Shown: one piece after another, positions 8,815 through 17,645 of the stretch
How the letters are laid out: each line of letters begins with the position of its first letter
Position numbering within the stretch: position 1 is the first letter of the stretch
Assembly (NCBI RefSeq): GCF_947497915.1
Contig: NZ_CANMIJ010000001.1
Span: 1,299,611 to 1,363,610, forward strand
Length of the DNA: 64,000 nt
Direction: 5' to 3'
Source: an uncultured Erythrobacter sp.
GTDB taxonomy: Bacteria; Pseudomonadota; Alphaproteobacteria; Sphingomonadales; Sphingomonadaceae
The notes under the pieces: model-generated
The model's database searches: none
Seen by the model: only the letters and a program-made list of their open reading frames with translations
What the model was told of the DNA's origin: nothing
Translations under genes and position numbers: made by a program

Positions 8815-10460
8815 CACATGTTCGGATAGTTAGGCCCGCCGCCACCTTCTGGGGTTACCCAGTTGATGTTCTGGTTCGGGTCTTTGATATCGCAGGTTTT
8901 GCAGTGGACGCAGTTTTGCGAATTGATCACGAATTTGGGCTCTGCGCCCTCTTCCTGAACCCACTCGTATACGCCCGCCGGGCAATAGCGCGATGATGGT
9001 CCGCCAAAGACCTCAAGCTCGCTGTTTTCCTGAAGCGTGATGTCCTGCACCTGCAAGTGGACCGGCTGGTCCTCCGCGTGGTTGGTGTAGCTGAAAGCGA
9101 CATTAGTCAGACGGTCAAAGCTGATCTCGCCATCAGGCTTCGGATAATCGATCTTCGGATAAAGATCTGCGCGGCCCGTCATGGTGTAATCGGCGTGGTG
9201 CTTCATCGAGATTGGCAGGCCTATCTTCAGCGTGCGCATCCACATATCGACGCCAGCGAGCATTGTGCCGATATCGCCGCCATATTTCGCAACAGCAGGT
9301 TCCGCGTTCTGAACCAGTTTCAGCTCGTCGGCGATCCAGCTGGACCGCACGGCTGTGTCGTAATCGGAAACTTCCGTCTTTTCGTGACCAGCGGCGATCG
9401 CCGCCGCCACGCTTTCGGCTGCCAGCATACCGCTCTTCATGGCGGTGTGGCTGCCTTTGATGCGCGGTACGTTTACGAAACCGGCCGCACACCCGATCAG
9501 CGCGCCGCCCGGAAATGCGAGCTTTGGCACAGATTGCCAACCGCCTTCGTTGATAGCGCGCGCGCCATATGCAACGCGTTTGCCGCCTTCAAGATATTCG
9601 CGGATCGCAGGGTGCTGCTTCCACCGCTGGAATTCCTGATACGGTGAGACCCACGGATTCTTGTAATCAAGCGCCGTAACAAAGCCCAATGCGACCTGGC
9701 CGCCAGCCTGATGGTAGAGGAAGCCCCCGCCCCAGCTGTCGCTTTCGGTCAGCGGCCAACCCTGTGTGTGGATCACGCGGCCCGGAACGTGCTTCGCTGG
9801 GTCAATATCCCACAACTCTTTGATGCCGAGGCCGTAGACCTGCGGCTCACAATTCGCCTCCAGATCGAACTTGGCCTTCATTTCCTTGGTCAGCGAACCG
9901 CGCGCGCCTTCTGCGAACAGCGTGTATTTCGCTTCGATTTCCATGCCAGGTTGGAAATCACCTTTTTGGGAGCCATCAGCTGCGATGCCCATGTCCTGCG
10001 TTATAACGCCGCGAACATTGCCATCATCGTCAAACATGACTTCGTTTGCAGGAAAGCCCGGGAATACCATTACGCCAAGACCTTCGGCCTGCTCGCCCAG
10101 CCAGCGGGTCATGCTGCCCAGCGATCCCGTATAACAGCCATCATTGCTCATCAAAGGTGGCATGATGATGTGGGGAATCGAGCTTTTGCCGCCCTTGGAC
10201 AGGTTCCAGTGCCAGTTATCCGTCACCGGCGTTTGCGCCATGGGGCAATCCATATCACGCCATTCGGGGAAAAGCTCATCGAGGGCTTTCGGATCAACCA
10301 CTGCGCCGGAAAGGATATGCGCGCCGATTTCGGAGCCTTTTTCAAGGACTACGACTTCAAGCTCTTCGTTGATCTGTTTCAGCCGGATCGCCGCAGAAAG
10401 GCCCGCTGGGCCGCCGCCGACGATAACGACATCACAAGGCATTGATTCACGTTCGGACAT
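8814..10460 (-). CDS. Electron transfer flavoprotein-ubiquinone oxidoreductase
   Basis: About 548 residues. The enzyme accepts electrons from ETF (fatty-acid and amino-acid oxidation) and reduces ubiquinone at the inner membrane. The FAD dinucleotide motif VVIVGGGPAGLSAA lies near residue 12. A quinone-binding/GCAAGFVNVPRIKG region follows, and the C-terminal [4Fe-4S] cluster motif CVHCKTCDIKDP ends in a GGGGPNYPNM tail typical of ETF-QO. ATG 10460 (MSERES) is preferred to the upstream GTG 10520 because an AGAAGAG stretch precedes it and homologues start close to the Rossmann strand. It diverges from the UDG-like gene across 103 bases. Confidence 0.96.
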   Translation of the reverse strand: MSERESMPCDVVIVGGGPAGLSAAIRLKQINEELEVVVLEKGSEIGAHILSGAVVDPKALDELFPEWRDMDCPMAQTPVTDNWHWNLSKGGKSSIPHIIMPPLMSNDGCYTGSLGSMTRWLGEQAEGLGVMVFPGFPANEVMFDDDGNVRGVITQDMGIAADGSQKGDFQPGMEIEAKYTLFAEGARGSLTKEMKAKFDLEANCEPQVYGLGIKELWDIDPAKHVPGRVIHTQGWPLTESDSWGGGFLYHQAGGQVALGFVTALDYKNPWVSPYQEFQRWKQHPAIREYLEGGKRVAYGARAINEGGWQSVPKLAFPGGALIGCAAGFVNVPRIKGSHTAMKSGMLAAESVAAAIAAGHEKTEVSDYDTAVRSSWIADELKLVQNAEPAVAKYGGDIGTMLAGVDMWMRTLKIGLPISMKHHADYTMTGRADLYPKIDYPKPDGEISFDRLTNVAFSYTNHAEDQPVHLQVQDITLQENSELEVFGGPSSRYCPAGVYEWVQEEGAEPKFVINSQNCVHCKTCDIKDPNQNINWVTPEGGGGPNYPNM

Positions 10461-10563
10461 GCGCTCTTCTATCCCAAGGTTCGGGCGCAAAGCCTGCGCC
10501 GTTTTGTATCTATGTTCCACTTGCTAACTGGGGTTTGCGCAGTCAAGACCTGCCTTTGATCCG

Positions 10564-11349
10564 ATGAACGCCATTTCCACCCCACTTGCCCGCGATTTGG
10601 CCGCTACCATGGACTGGTGGCGCGATGCCGGTGTGGACATGGATTTCACTGATGACGCTACGGTTTGGTTGGCTGAGAATGAGCCTGTCGAGGCATTGGC
10701 TCCATCTCAGAAAAAGCCAGAAAGCGGCGGACAAGGCGCAGCGGCAGCCCAATCTGAAAACGAACAATCGCACGTTCCAGAAACCGTACGCGTCGATCTG
10801 CTAGGCGATTCGCCGCCTGCCTCCCTTGAGGAATTCCGCACATTCTGGATGGAAGCGCCCGGCCTTGATGCCATTGGGCCGCGCGGGCGGATTGCGCCGC
10901 GCGGGCCAGCGAATGCCGATCTGATGGTGCTTGTTTGCGACCCAGAGGAACGGGACCGTGACGCATTGCTAAGCGGGCAACAAGGTGAATTGCTATCCCG
11001 TATGCTCACCGCGATGGGCATGGATGAGGGCGGGGTTTATATTGCCTCTACCCTGCCCCGCCACACGCCAATGGCCGATACAGGCGCGATTGCAGCGGGC
11101 GGCATGGATGAAATCACCGCGCTGCACATTCGGCTCGCCGCACCAAAACGCCTTCTTGCGCTTGGCCCCAACACCTTACCGTTTCTTGGCCACGACCGAG
11201 CGCAAGATTTTACTTCTTTACACGAAATCAACCATACCTCTGTAAACACGCCGCTTCTGATGAGCGAAGGGCTGGATGCGATGATGTCCATGCCCCGCCT
11301 AAAAGCCAGGTTTTGGCGGAGATGGATTGAATGGTCAGCCGGGAAATGA
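10564..11349 (+). CDS. Uracil-DNA glycosylase-like protein with degraded active-site motifs
   Basis: A 261-residue protein whose second half aligns with type-4/5 UDG-fold proteins: ADLMVLVCDPEERDRDA, then GQQGELLSRMLTAMGM, VYIASTLPRHTP, LLALGPNTLPFLG, and a final LKARFWRRWIEW. True family-4 enzymes have a catalytic GEAPG-x-EDxxG loop, a C-terminal HP motif and four Fe-S cysteines. Here the loop reads CDPEERDRD, the HP motif is gone (NTPLLMSEGLD) and no cysteine set exists. Catalysis is therefore doubtful; a structural or partner role is possible. The first 100 residues are variable and charged. It is the first gene of a run with the lytic transglycosylase, only two bases before its start. Confidence 0.75.
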   Translation: MNAISTPLARDLAATMDWWRDAGVDMDFTDDATVWLAENEPVEALAPSQKKPESGGQGAAAAQSENEQSHVPETVRVDLLGDSPPASLEEFRTFWMEAPGLDAIGPRGRIAPRGPANADLMVLVCDPEERDRDALLSGQQGELLSRMLTAMGMDEGGVYIASTLPRHTPMADTGAIAAGGMDEITALHIRLAAPKRLLALGPNTLPFLGHDRAQDFTSLHEINHTSVNTPLLMSEGLDAMMSMPRLKARFWRRWIEWSAGK

Positions 11350-11351
11350 CG

Positions 11352-13112
11352 ATGAAAATGCTGCGATCCGGGATGATCGCAATTGGACTGGCCTCTGCCA
11401 CCCTCACCAGCGCAGCCGCTCTTGCACAAAGCCAAAGCATGGCGGCGCATTACGGCGTTCCGAATTCTCAGGAAGACGCGATCCCGGACGTGCTTTCGAA
11501 CAAAGAGCGCAAGCACTTCAAAGCGTTCTTCACCGCGCTTGATCGTCAAAATTGGGATGAGGTGCAGAGCCTTTTGCGCGAGCAGACGGATTCGATCCTC
11601 TACCAAACCGCGCTTGCCGAATTTTACGTACACGCCAACAGCCCGCGCGTCAGTGCAGAGCAAATCGCCGACTGGTTCGAACTCGGCGTGCACTTGCCGC
11701 AATCCGAACAGCTTGGCCGGCTTGGTGCAAAACGCGGCCTCGAAAACCTGCCCAGTTTTGCCCGTCCGCAAAGTTTCAGCCGTCAGCCTTATGCGCCAAA
11801 GCGGATCCGTCCGCGCTCGATCGTCGATGGCACTATGCCCGGTGCCACACGATCAGCCATTCTGGGCGCGATCAAGAACGATGATCCTGCAGGTGCACAC
11901 GCTCTGCTGATGGAAATTGACGAACAGCTTAGCTCCGCCGCTCGCGCCGAATGGCGACAGAAAGTGGCGTGGAGTTACTACATCGAAAACAACGACACCG
12001 CCGCCTTACAATTGGCCGAAACGGTCAAAGACGGCAGCGGCGCGTGGGTTGCCGAAGGCGAATGGGTTGCGGGCCTTGCCGCATGGCGGCTCGGCTTTTG
12101 CTCGCTCGCGGGCGAATCCTTCGCTAGCGCAGCCGTGAAATCCACCAATGTCGAATTGACCTCCGCCGCGCATTATTGGGCGCACCGTTCGCTGGTGCGC
12201 TGCCGTGAGCCGGGACAGGCGCAAGGGCATCTTGAGGCGGCAGCAGGCTATGACGAGACGCTGTATGGCATGCTCGCATCCGATCAGATGGGCATCGAAT
12301 TTGCCAGTTCGGCAACGCCGCAGGCATTTACGGACAGCGACTGGCGCGATCTTTCAAACACAAACAACGTGCAGGTCGCCGCTGCCCTTGTCGAAATAGG
12401 CCGACCTGCCCTTGCCGATGAAGTTCTGCGATATCAGGCCCGAATTGGCGATCCGCGCAATTATGACGCGCTCAGCCGCTTTGCCCGCGAATTGGGCATG
12501 CCTTCCACTCAACTGTTCATGGCACACAATGCGCCGCGCGGGCAACGCAGTGACGGAGCGCTTCGCTTTCCCGTAGCCCGGTGGCAGCCAAGCGATGGCT
12601 GGAAAGTGGATCCGTCGCTGGCATTCGCCCACGCGCTTCAGGAATCGAATTTCCGCGCCGGCGCGGTTAGCTCGGCCAATGCACGTGGATTGATGCAGAT
12701 CACTCCGATCACGGTGCGTCAGCATGCGCCGCGCCTCAATATGAGCGCGCGCTACGTCAATCTGAACGACCCTGAGGTCAATCTCTCCTTTGGTCAGCGC
12801 AACCTTGAGATGCTGCGGGACAGCGCCGCCACACAGGGCAAGCTGCCCAAGATCATGGCCGCTTACAATGCTGGCCTAACCCCGATCACGCGCTGGAATT
12901 ACGAGATCAACGATCAGAACGATCCGCTGCTCTGGATGGAATCGATCCCCTATTGGGAAACGCGCGGCTACGTCGCCATCGTGATGCGCAATTATTGGAT
13001 GTATGAGCGCGCTGCGGGTGTAGAAAGCCCAAGCCGCCGTGCTTTGGCACAGGGCCAGTGGCCAACATTCCCAGAGATGGGTAGGACGCGCGCTGCCCGA
13101 TTAGACCGGTAA
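11352..13112 (+). CDS. slt: Soluble lytic murein transglycosylase
   Basis: About 586 residues with a cleaved signal peptide (MKMLRSGMIAIGLASATLTS, then AAALAQ). A long alpha-superhelical region precedes a C-terminal SLT domain, with catalytic Glu in ALQESNFRAGAVSSANARGL, then GLMQITP, NLSFGQRNLEML and MAAYNAG. It cleaves the peptidoglycan beta-1,4 bond non-hydrolytically in the periplasm, making 1,6-anhydro-muropeptides. ATG 11352 is chosen because GGGAA at 11340-11344 precedes it by seven bases and it gives a clean signal peptide; ATGs at 11331 and 11346 are alternatives overlapping the upstream stop. moaB follows after 14 bases. Confidence 0.93.
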   Translation: MKMLRSGMIAIGLASATLTSAAALAQSQSMAAHYGVPNSQEDAIPDVLSNKERKHFKAFFTALDRQNWDEVQSLLREQTDSILYQTALAEFYVHANSPRVSAEQIADWFELGVHLPQSEQLGRLGAKRGLENLPSFARPQSFSRQPYAPKRIRPRSIVDGTMPGATRSAILGAIKNDDPAGAHALLMEIDEQLSSAARAEWRQKVAWSYYIENNDTAALQLAETVKDGSGAWVAEGEWVAGLAAWRLGFCSLAGESFASAAVKSTNVELTSAAHYWAHRSLVRCREPGQAQGHLEAAAGYDETLYGMLASDQMGIEFASSATPQAFTDSDWRDLSNTNNVQVAAALVEIGRPALADEVLRYQARIGDPRNYDALSRFARELGMPSTQLFMAHNAPRGQRSDGALRFPVARWQPSDGWKVDPSLAFAHALQESNFRAGAVSSANARGLMQITPITVRQHAPRLNMSARYVNLNDPEVNLSFGQRNLEMLRDSAATQGKLPKIMAAYNAGLTPITRWNYEINDQNDPLLWMESIPYWETRGYVAIVMRNYWMYERAAGVESPSRRALAQGQWPTFPEMGRTRAARLDR

Positions 13113-13126
13113 CAGGAGCATCCCGT

Positions 13127-13657
13127 ATGGCGATCGACGAGATGAAGACTTTCACGCCGATCAAGATCGCGGTTTTGACCGTATCCGACACACGTACATT
13201 ATCGGACGACACATCGGGCGATATCCTCGCCGCGCGGGTTACGAATGCTGGCCACGCGGTTTCGGCTCGTACGATCGTGAAGGACGATGCGGCGCTGCTG
13301 ACGGCGCAGATCGAGACGTGGGTGGATGACCCACAGATCGACGCGATTATCAGCACGGGAGGGACCGGCCTGACGGGCCGCGATGTTACGCCAGAGGCAT
13401 TGTCCCGCGTTAAAGACGCCCGCGACATCCCCGGTTTTGGAGAGCTGTTCCGCTGGCTTAGCTTCAAAACCATCGGCACCAGCACCATTCAATCCCGCGC
13501 CTGCGCCGTGGTCGCTCGCGGTACTTATATCTTTGCCCTGCCCGGATCGAATGGAGCGGTGAAAGATGGCTGGGACGGCATCCTCGCCGAACAACTCGAC
13601 AGCCGAAACCGGCCTTGCAACTTTATCGAATTGATGCCGAGACTGCGCGAGAAATAG
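13127..13657 (+). CDS. moaB: Molybdenum cofactor biosynthesis protein B
   Basis: A 176-residue MoaB/MogA-fold protein acting in molybdopterin adenylylation. KIAVLTVSDTRTLSDDTSG is the first strand-loop of the family, DAIISTGGTGLTGRDVTPEA is the conserved MPT-binding motif, and IFALPGSNGAVKDGW matches the second. AGGAG sits just upstream of the ATG. No other moa genes lie in the window, so it is an isolated member of the pathway. It follows the transglycosylase by 14 bases, probably by read-through rather than function. MogA cannot be fully excluded, but length and motif wording favour MoaB. Confidence 0.92.
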   Translation: MAIDEMKTFTPIKIAVLTVSDTRTLSDDTSGDILAARVTNAGHAVSARTIVKDDAALLTAQIETWVDDPQIDAIISTGGTGLTGRDVTPEALSRVKDARDIPGFGELFRWLSFKTIGTSTIQSRACAVVARGTYIFALPGSNGAVKDGWDGILAEQLDSRNRPCNFIELMPRLREK

Positions 13658-13684
13658 GGCTTCTCACTTTCGCATGTTCCATAT

Positions 13685-14785
13685 ATGTTCCGCTATATGG
13701 CAAGCAAGAACCATCCTGATTTTGTAAGCGGACGCGGCGCGGCTTCTGCCGCTGTCCCCACCCGCTTTGGATTGGCGACGCGCGAGTTGGACGGTGATTG
13801 GCGTGACCATGTCGAAACCCTTGATGGCCCTCCGGTCAAATTGCGGACCACCGTTACCGAGGAACATCCGCGGACCATCCTCAGTTTTAACCAATCGCCC
13901 GACATTCCATTTGATCGCAGCATCAACGCCTATCGCGGGTGCGAACATGGATGCGTCTATTGCTTTGCTCGCCCTACTCATGCCTATCACGATCTGTCCC
14001 CCGGCCTTGATTTTGAGACGAAACTGTTCGCGAAACCGGATGCCGCACGGCTGCTGCGCGAAACTTTGGCGAAACCGAAATACCGGCCGCGCCCGATTGC
14101 GATGGGCACCAACACCGATCCGTATCAGCCGATAGAACGCGATTACACGATCACGCGGCAATTGTTAAAAGTGTGCCTCGACGCGCGCCATCCCGTGACA
14201 ATCACCACCAAGTCTGATCGCGTGCTCCGCGATATTGATCTGCTTGAGGAAATGGCGAACCAGAACCTTGTCGCGGTTGCCATATCTGTCACCAGCATGG
14301 ACGCGGCGCTATCGGCCAAGCTGGAGCCGCGCTGCGCTGCCCCGGCAAAACGGCTCACGGCGTTGGGCGAGTTGGCGCAGGCCGGCGTGCCGGTGCATTG
14401 CTCTGTCTCCCCAATCATACCCGCGATCACCGATGAATTCATGGAAGAGATCGTGGCGCGCGCAGGGGAGATTGGTGTCCAAAGCGCAGGCTGGATTCCG
14501 CTACGCCTGCCGCATGAAGTCGCGCCCCTTTTCCACGAGTGGCTGGACGTTCACTTTCCCGAACGCGCGGGCAAAGTGATGAGCATCGTGCGCTCGATCC
14601 GGAACGGCAAAGACAATGACCCCGAGTTCTTTACCCGCATGAAGCCAAGCGGTGTATGGGCAGACTTACTGCGCACCCGTTTCAGGATAGCGTGCAAGAA
14701 AGCAGGCATTTTCAGGACAAAGTTCGAACTGGATTGCTCGCGGTTCAGACCCCCTGAGCTTGGCGGGCAGATGCGATTGTTTTAG
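13685..14785 (+). CDS. PA0069 family radical SAM protein
   Basis: A 366-residue radical SAM enzyme. The cluster motif CEHGCVYC (CX3CX2C) lies near residue 80, followed by FARPTHAYHDLSPGLDFETK, diagnostic of the PA0069/Rv2578c (SplB-like) group. Further barrel strands include PIAMGTNTDPYQPIERDYTIT and ITTKSDRVLRDIDLL. The reaction is unknown for this family. ATG 13685 or ATG 13697 could be used; neither has a strong ribosome-binding site. It stands 27 bases after moaB on the same strand. A GC-rich hairpin starts 14 bases after the stop. Confidence 0.92.
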   Translation: MFRYMASKNHPDFVSGRGAASAAVPTRFGLATRELDGDWRDHVETLDGPPVKLRTTVTEEHPRTILSFNQSPDIPFDRSINAYRGCEHGCVYCFARPTHAYHDLSPGLDFETKLFAKPDAARLLRETLAKPKYRPRPIAMGTNTDPYQPIERDYTITRQLLKVCLDARHPVTITTKSDRVLRDIDLLEEMANQNLVAVAISVTSMDAALSAKLEPRCAAPAKRLTALGELAQAGVPVHCSVSPIIPAITDEFMEEIVARAGEIGVQSAGWIPLRLPHEVAPLFHEWLDVHFPERAGKVMSIVRSIRNGKDNDPEFFTRMKPSGVWADLLRTRFRIACKKAGIFRTKFELDCSRFRPPELGGQMRLF

Positions 14786-14793
14786 CCCTAACC

Positions 14794-15102
14794 GTGCGTC
14801 CCGGCAGAGGCCGGGATCCAGAGCGGAACCACAACAATTGCTCGCTATATCCTCACCACTCAGGATATGCCGAAGACGCGGACAATCCAAGCTACAATGA
14901 GCGTGTTCGACACTTTCAAATCCTTAGAGAAGGTTATTCGGGATTTGTAGTCATGTGTAGAGCGACTGATCCAAAAGCGCGCCCACGTGAAATCAATAGC
15001 TTCAACAAGCGAGACGTCTTTCGCTTAGGCGATCTGCTAAAGATTGGTGGAGACGAATGGGGCGAGATTATCGAGCGTGTCCCGGTGCGAAGTTTCAGCT
15101 GA
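14794..15102 (+). CDS. Doubtful small hypothetical protein, true start unclear
   Basis: An open frame of 102 codons whose only upstream start (GTG 14794) lies inside the palindrome. The second half looks protein-like: FVVMCRATDPKARPRE, then NSFNKRDVFRLGDLLKIGG, then EWGEIIERVPV. In another frame ATG 14897 begins a 17-codon stretch MSVFDTFKSLEKVIRDL and then stops, so this may be a small gene broken by a frameshift. No ribosome-binding site is clear. The whole 320-base stretch between the radical SAM gene and the convergent DUF1330 gene holds nothing else I can name. Confidence 0.25.
   Translation: MRPGRGRDPERNHNNCSLYPHHSGYAEDADNPSYNERVRHFQILREGYSGFVVMCRATDPKARPREINSFNKRDVFRLGDLLKIGGDEWGEIIERVPVRSFS
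14799..14816. repeat. GC-rich palindrome, REP-like
   Basis: TCCCGGC, loop AGAG, GCCGGGA forms a perfect seven-base-pair hairpin just after the radical SAM gene. No T-run follows, so it is poor as a classic terminator. Short palindromes around GTCCCGGC...GCCGGGAT are common dispersed intergenic repeats in sphingomonads. I found only this copy in the window, so repeat status is inference. Confidence 0.5.
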
Positions 15103-15107
15103 ATACC

Positions 15108-15542
15108 TCACCCAAACACCCCGCCTGCCTCACCCGGCTTGAACCGCATCAATCGGCTATCGATCAGCGCTGCTGTGCGGTTCACCACGGCCAGCTTATA
15201 GTCTGCGTTTGTGATCATTTCGAAAAACGCGCCTGCACCAGGATATTCGGCTACAAAGCCGTCGTGCCAGTCCTTGTCATCAGGACCCGTTACCATTGTC
15301 TGAAACCCGCCGCGCCACACGATTTTGCCGCCGACGCCCGAAAAGATCGGCCCGCTGGTTTTCCCATATTCCTCATAAGCGCGTCGTCCGGTCCATCCAT
15401 TGCCGTGGTGCTCATGCCCCTCAGGATACTCGGCATGCTCGCGGTATCTCAGCAGGTTGAGCATATGGATCGGCTCATCGCGCGGCAGGTCTTTAAACGC
15501 CTGAAAGTTGGATGCTGACGGATCGATGTAGAATGTGCTCAT
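15108..15542 (-). CDS. DUF1330 domain-containing protein
   Basis: A 144-residue protein of the DUF1330 (dimeric alpha/beta-barrel, YciI/ABM-like) family. The core reads DEPIHMLNLLRYREHAEYP, then RRAYEEYGKTSGPIFSGVGGKIVWRG, then YPGAGAFFEMITNADYKLAVVNRTAAL. Family members bind small ligands or act as monooxygenase-like enzymes; no confirmed substrate is known. It follows the acyl-CoA synthetase by four bases on the same strand and is probably co-transcribed, which hints at a role near fatty-acid or aromatic-acid metabolism (inference). Confidence 0.9.
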   Translation of the reverse strand: MSTFYIDPSASNFQAFKDLPRDEPIHMLNLLRYREHAEYPEGHEHHGNGWTGRRAYEEYGKTSGPIFSGVGGKIVWRGGFQTMVTGPDDKDWHDGFVAEYPGAGAFFEMITNADYKLAVVNRTAALIDSRLMRFKPGEAGGVFG

Positions 15543-15546
15543 TGGT

Positions 15547-17148
15547 TCAAGTTTTCAACTTGTAGTCGGAGAACCGCTCGCGCAGGTCTTTCTTGGAGAT
15601 TTTGCCCGTTGCCGTGTGGGGGATGTCATCCACAAATTCGACCGCGTCCGGCAGCCACCATTTCGCGATCAGAGGCTTGAGATGCTCGACGATCTCTTCG
15701 CCGGTGACCGCAGATCCTTCGGCGCGAACCACGAACAGTACAGGCCGCTCATCCCATTTGGGGTGGTACATGCCAACGCAGGCCGCCTCGGCCACGCCGT
15801 CATGCCCCACGGCTGCGTTCTCCAACTCGACCGAGCTGATCCATTCGCCGCCCGATTTGATCACGTCCTTTGTGCGGTCGGTCAGCTGCAAGGTGCCATC
15901 CGGATGGATGATCCCGACATCGCCAGTGTCGAACCAGCCATCGGCGTCCACCGCGTCTTCCTCGGCCTTGAAATAGCGTTTGATAATCCACGGCCCGCGA
16001 ATTTGCAGCGCGCCCGATGTTTCGCCATCGCGAGGCAGTTCCGTTGCCATATCGTCGAGGTCGACCGTCCGCAGTTCGACGCCAAAGATCGGCCGACCCT
16101 GCATCGCGGTTTTATCGACGCGCTGTTCAAAGGTGAGTTCTTCCCAATCCCATGTTGGCCCGCCAACGGTGCCGATGGGCGATGTTTCTGTCATGCCCCA
16201 AGCATGCTGAACACGGGTGCCATTTTTCATCAGTCGCTCGATCATAAAGCGCGGGCAAGCAGAGCCCCCAATGGTCGCAGCCTTAAGCGGCGGCAGGTCG
16301 ATGCCTTCCTTGTCGCAATATTGGAAATGCGCCAGCCACACGGTCGGCACACCTGCGCTGTCGGTCACTTTCTCGCGCAACATCAATTCGTGCAGCACCG
16401 CAGGATCGTTGACGCAGGAGAACACGAATTTGATGCCCGCCATCGCTCCAGCATAGGGCAAGCCCCAGCTGGCCGCATGGAACATCGGCACGACTGGCAA
16501 CATCACAGAAGCGCCAGAGAAATTGAACGCCGCCGGCTGAAGTCCTGCGACGGCGTGCAGCAGCGTTGAACGGTGTTCGTACTGAACGCCTTTCGGATTG
16601 CCCGTTGTGCCGGATGTGTAGCAGATCATGCAGGGATCGGTTTCGTCGCCCGTGACCCATTCGAAATCACCGTTTTGCTCGCCAATCCAATCCTCGAATG
16701 CGGGTGAGCTGTCGCCGCTGTCATAGCAGATGTAATGTTCAACCGTGGTCCAACGCTCTTTCATGCGGTCCACGATCGGTTGGAACATCGCGTCGTAACA
16801 CAGCACTTTATCCTCGGCGTGGTTGACGATATATTCGAGCTGATCATCGAACAGGCGCGGGTTTACGGTGTGCAGCACTCCGCCCATGCCCGCGACACCG
16901 TACCAGCTGACGAGATGGCGCGAATGGTTCATCGCAAGGCTGGCAACCCGATCACCCTTCTTAATACCGAGCGCCTGAAGAGCCTGCGCCATTTTTAGCG
17001 CATCGGTGCGGATGCCGGACCAATCGGTGCGGCTTTCGCTGCCATCTGCCCAGCGCGTAACAATCTCACGCCCTCCGGATTCGCGCGCGGCGTGGTCGAT
17101 CACGTTGGTGATGCGCATGGTAGATTCTTGCATGGCGCCCAATTTCAT
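15547..17148 (-). CDS. Long-chain fatty-acid--CoA ligase (AMP-dependent synthetase)
   Basis: About 533 residues of the adenylate-forming acyl-CoA synthetase family. AMP-binding motif CYTSGTTGNPKGVQYEH is at about residue 180; HAWGMTETSPIG, GWFDTGDVG and the C-terminal TATGKISKKDLR with the catalytic Lys follow. The wording MITNVIDHAARESGGREIVTRW and AMNHSRHLVSWYG fits the FadD3/medium-long chain type seen in many sphingomonads. ATG 17148 was chosen; AGGAG lies upstream and a GTG one codon earlier is possible. It is co-transcribed with the DUF1330 gene. Chain length or aromatic specificity cannot be read from sequence. Confidence 0.93.
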   Translation of the reverse strand: MKLGAMQESTMRITNVIDHAARESGGREIVTRWADGSESRTDWSGIRTDALKMAQALQALGIKKGDRVASLAMNHSRHLVSWYGVAGMGGVLHTVNPRLFDDQLEYIVNHAEDKVLCYDAMFQPIVDRMKERWTTVEHYICYDSGDSSPAFEDWIGEQNGDFEWVTGDETDPCMICYTSGTTGNPKGVQYEHRSTLLHAVAGLQPAAFNFSGASVMLPVVPMFHAASWGLPYAGAMAGIKFVFSCVNDPAVLHELMLREKVTDSAGVPTVWLAHFQYCDKEGIDLPPLKAATIGGSACPRFMIERLMKNGTRVQHAWGMTETSPIGTVGGPTWDWEELTFEQRVDKTAMQGRPIFGVELRTVDLDDMATELPRDGETSGALQIRGPWIIKRYFKAEEDAVDADGWFDTGDVGIIHPDGTLQLTDRTKDVIKSGGEWISSVELENAAVGHDGVAEAACVGMYHPKWDERPVLFVVRAEGSAVTGEEIVEHLKPLIAKWWLPDAVEFVDDIPHTATGKISKKDLRERFSDYKLKT

Positions 17149-17255
17149 CACGGTTCTCTCTCCTAATATCAGCCCGGCTTATCCCGGTTTTGACCCTGTT
17201 CATGCCGTCGATTTAGGCGCAATGCAATTGCATAGGTTCAGTAAGGATTAGAGAG

Positions 17256-17639
17256 TTGTTCCAGAGCGTAAAATTGTTCATCGCTGAGAGCGTCGAGCTC
17301 GCGAATGACGCGCTGCATATCTATGTTGCGCTGTTCGTGTTTCTGGGCGTCTGCCTGATTTTCAGGTGGAAGGTTTCGAACCTGAAGCCGTGGTTGATCG
17401 TACTGGTCATCGCGGTTTTGGGTGAGGTTTTGGATATCCGTGACAGCCTGAAAAACGGGTTCGAGATCAAGCCGGATTATCATTGGACCGATATTTGGAA
17501 CACGATGCTGGTTCCAACCGTGCTGTTGATTGCCGCGCGCTACACCTCAATTTTTGAACGACCGATTGAGTTCAAAGCCGCCTCTGCGGACGATAGTGAA
17601 AAGGGGGCGCAACGGCCCCCTTCCCAATCTCAACTATGA
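17256..17639 (+). CDS. Hypothetical small membrane protein
   Basis: A 127-residue protein with three hydrophobic stretches: ALHIYVALFVFLGVCLIF near residues 19-36, WLIVLVIAVLGEVLDI near 46-61 and a shorter MLVPTVLLIAARY near 84-96, ending in a polar tail. The start is TTG 17256, supported by AAGGA eight bases upstream. I do not recognise the family; its layout recalls VanZ-like small membrane proteins but no catalytic signature is seen. It diverges from the acyl-CoA synthetase across about 107 bases, and its 3' end contains a strong hairpin. It converges on the LuxR-type regulator. Confidence 0.65.
   Translation: MFQSVKLFIAESVELANDALHIYVALFVFLGVCLIFRWKVSNLKPWLIVLVIAVLGEVLDIRDSLKNGFEIKPDYHWTDIWNTMLVPTVLLIAARYTSIFERPIEFKAASADDSEKGAQRPPSQSQL
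17601..17622. terminator. Hairpin at convergent gene ends
   Basis: AAGGGGGC, loop GCAACG, GCCCCCTT gives an eight-base-pair perfect stem inside the last codons of the small membrane protein, between it and the convergent LuxR-type gene. The stem could stop transcription from both sides although T-runs are short. Confidence 0.55.
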
Positions 17640-17645
17640 ACCGTT

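Noticed and set aside
14794..14820. The palindrome at 14799 as an intrinsic terminator
   Set aside because: No T-run follows; REP-like repeat fits better.
15535..16569. Plus-strand open frame of 344 codons
   Set aside because: Antisense to the acyl-CoA ligase, with no ribosome-binding site and no recognisable domain text.
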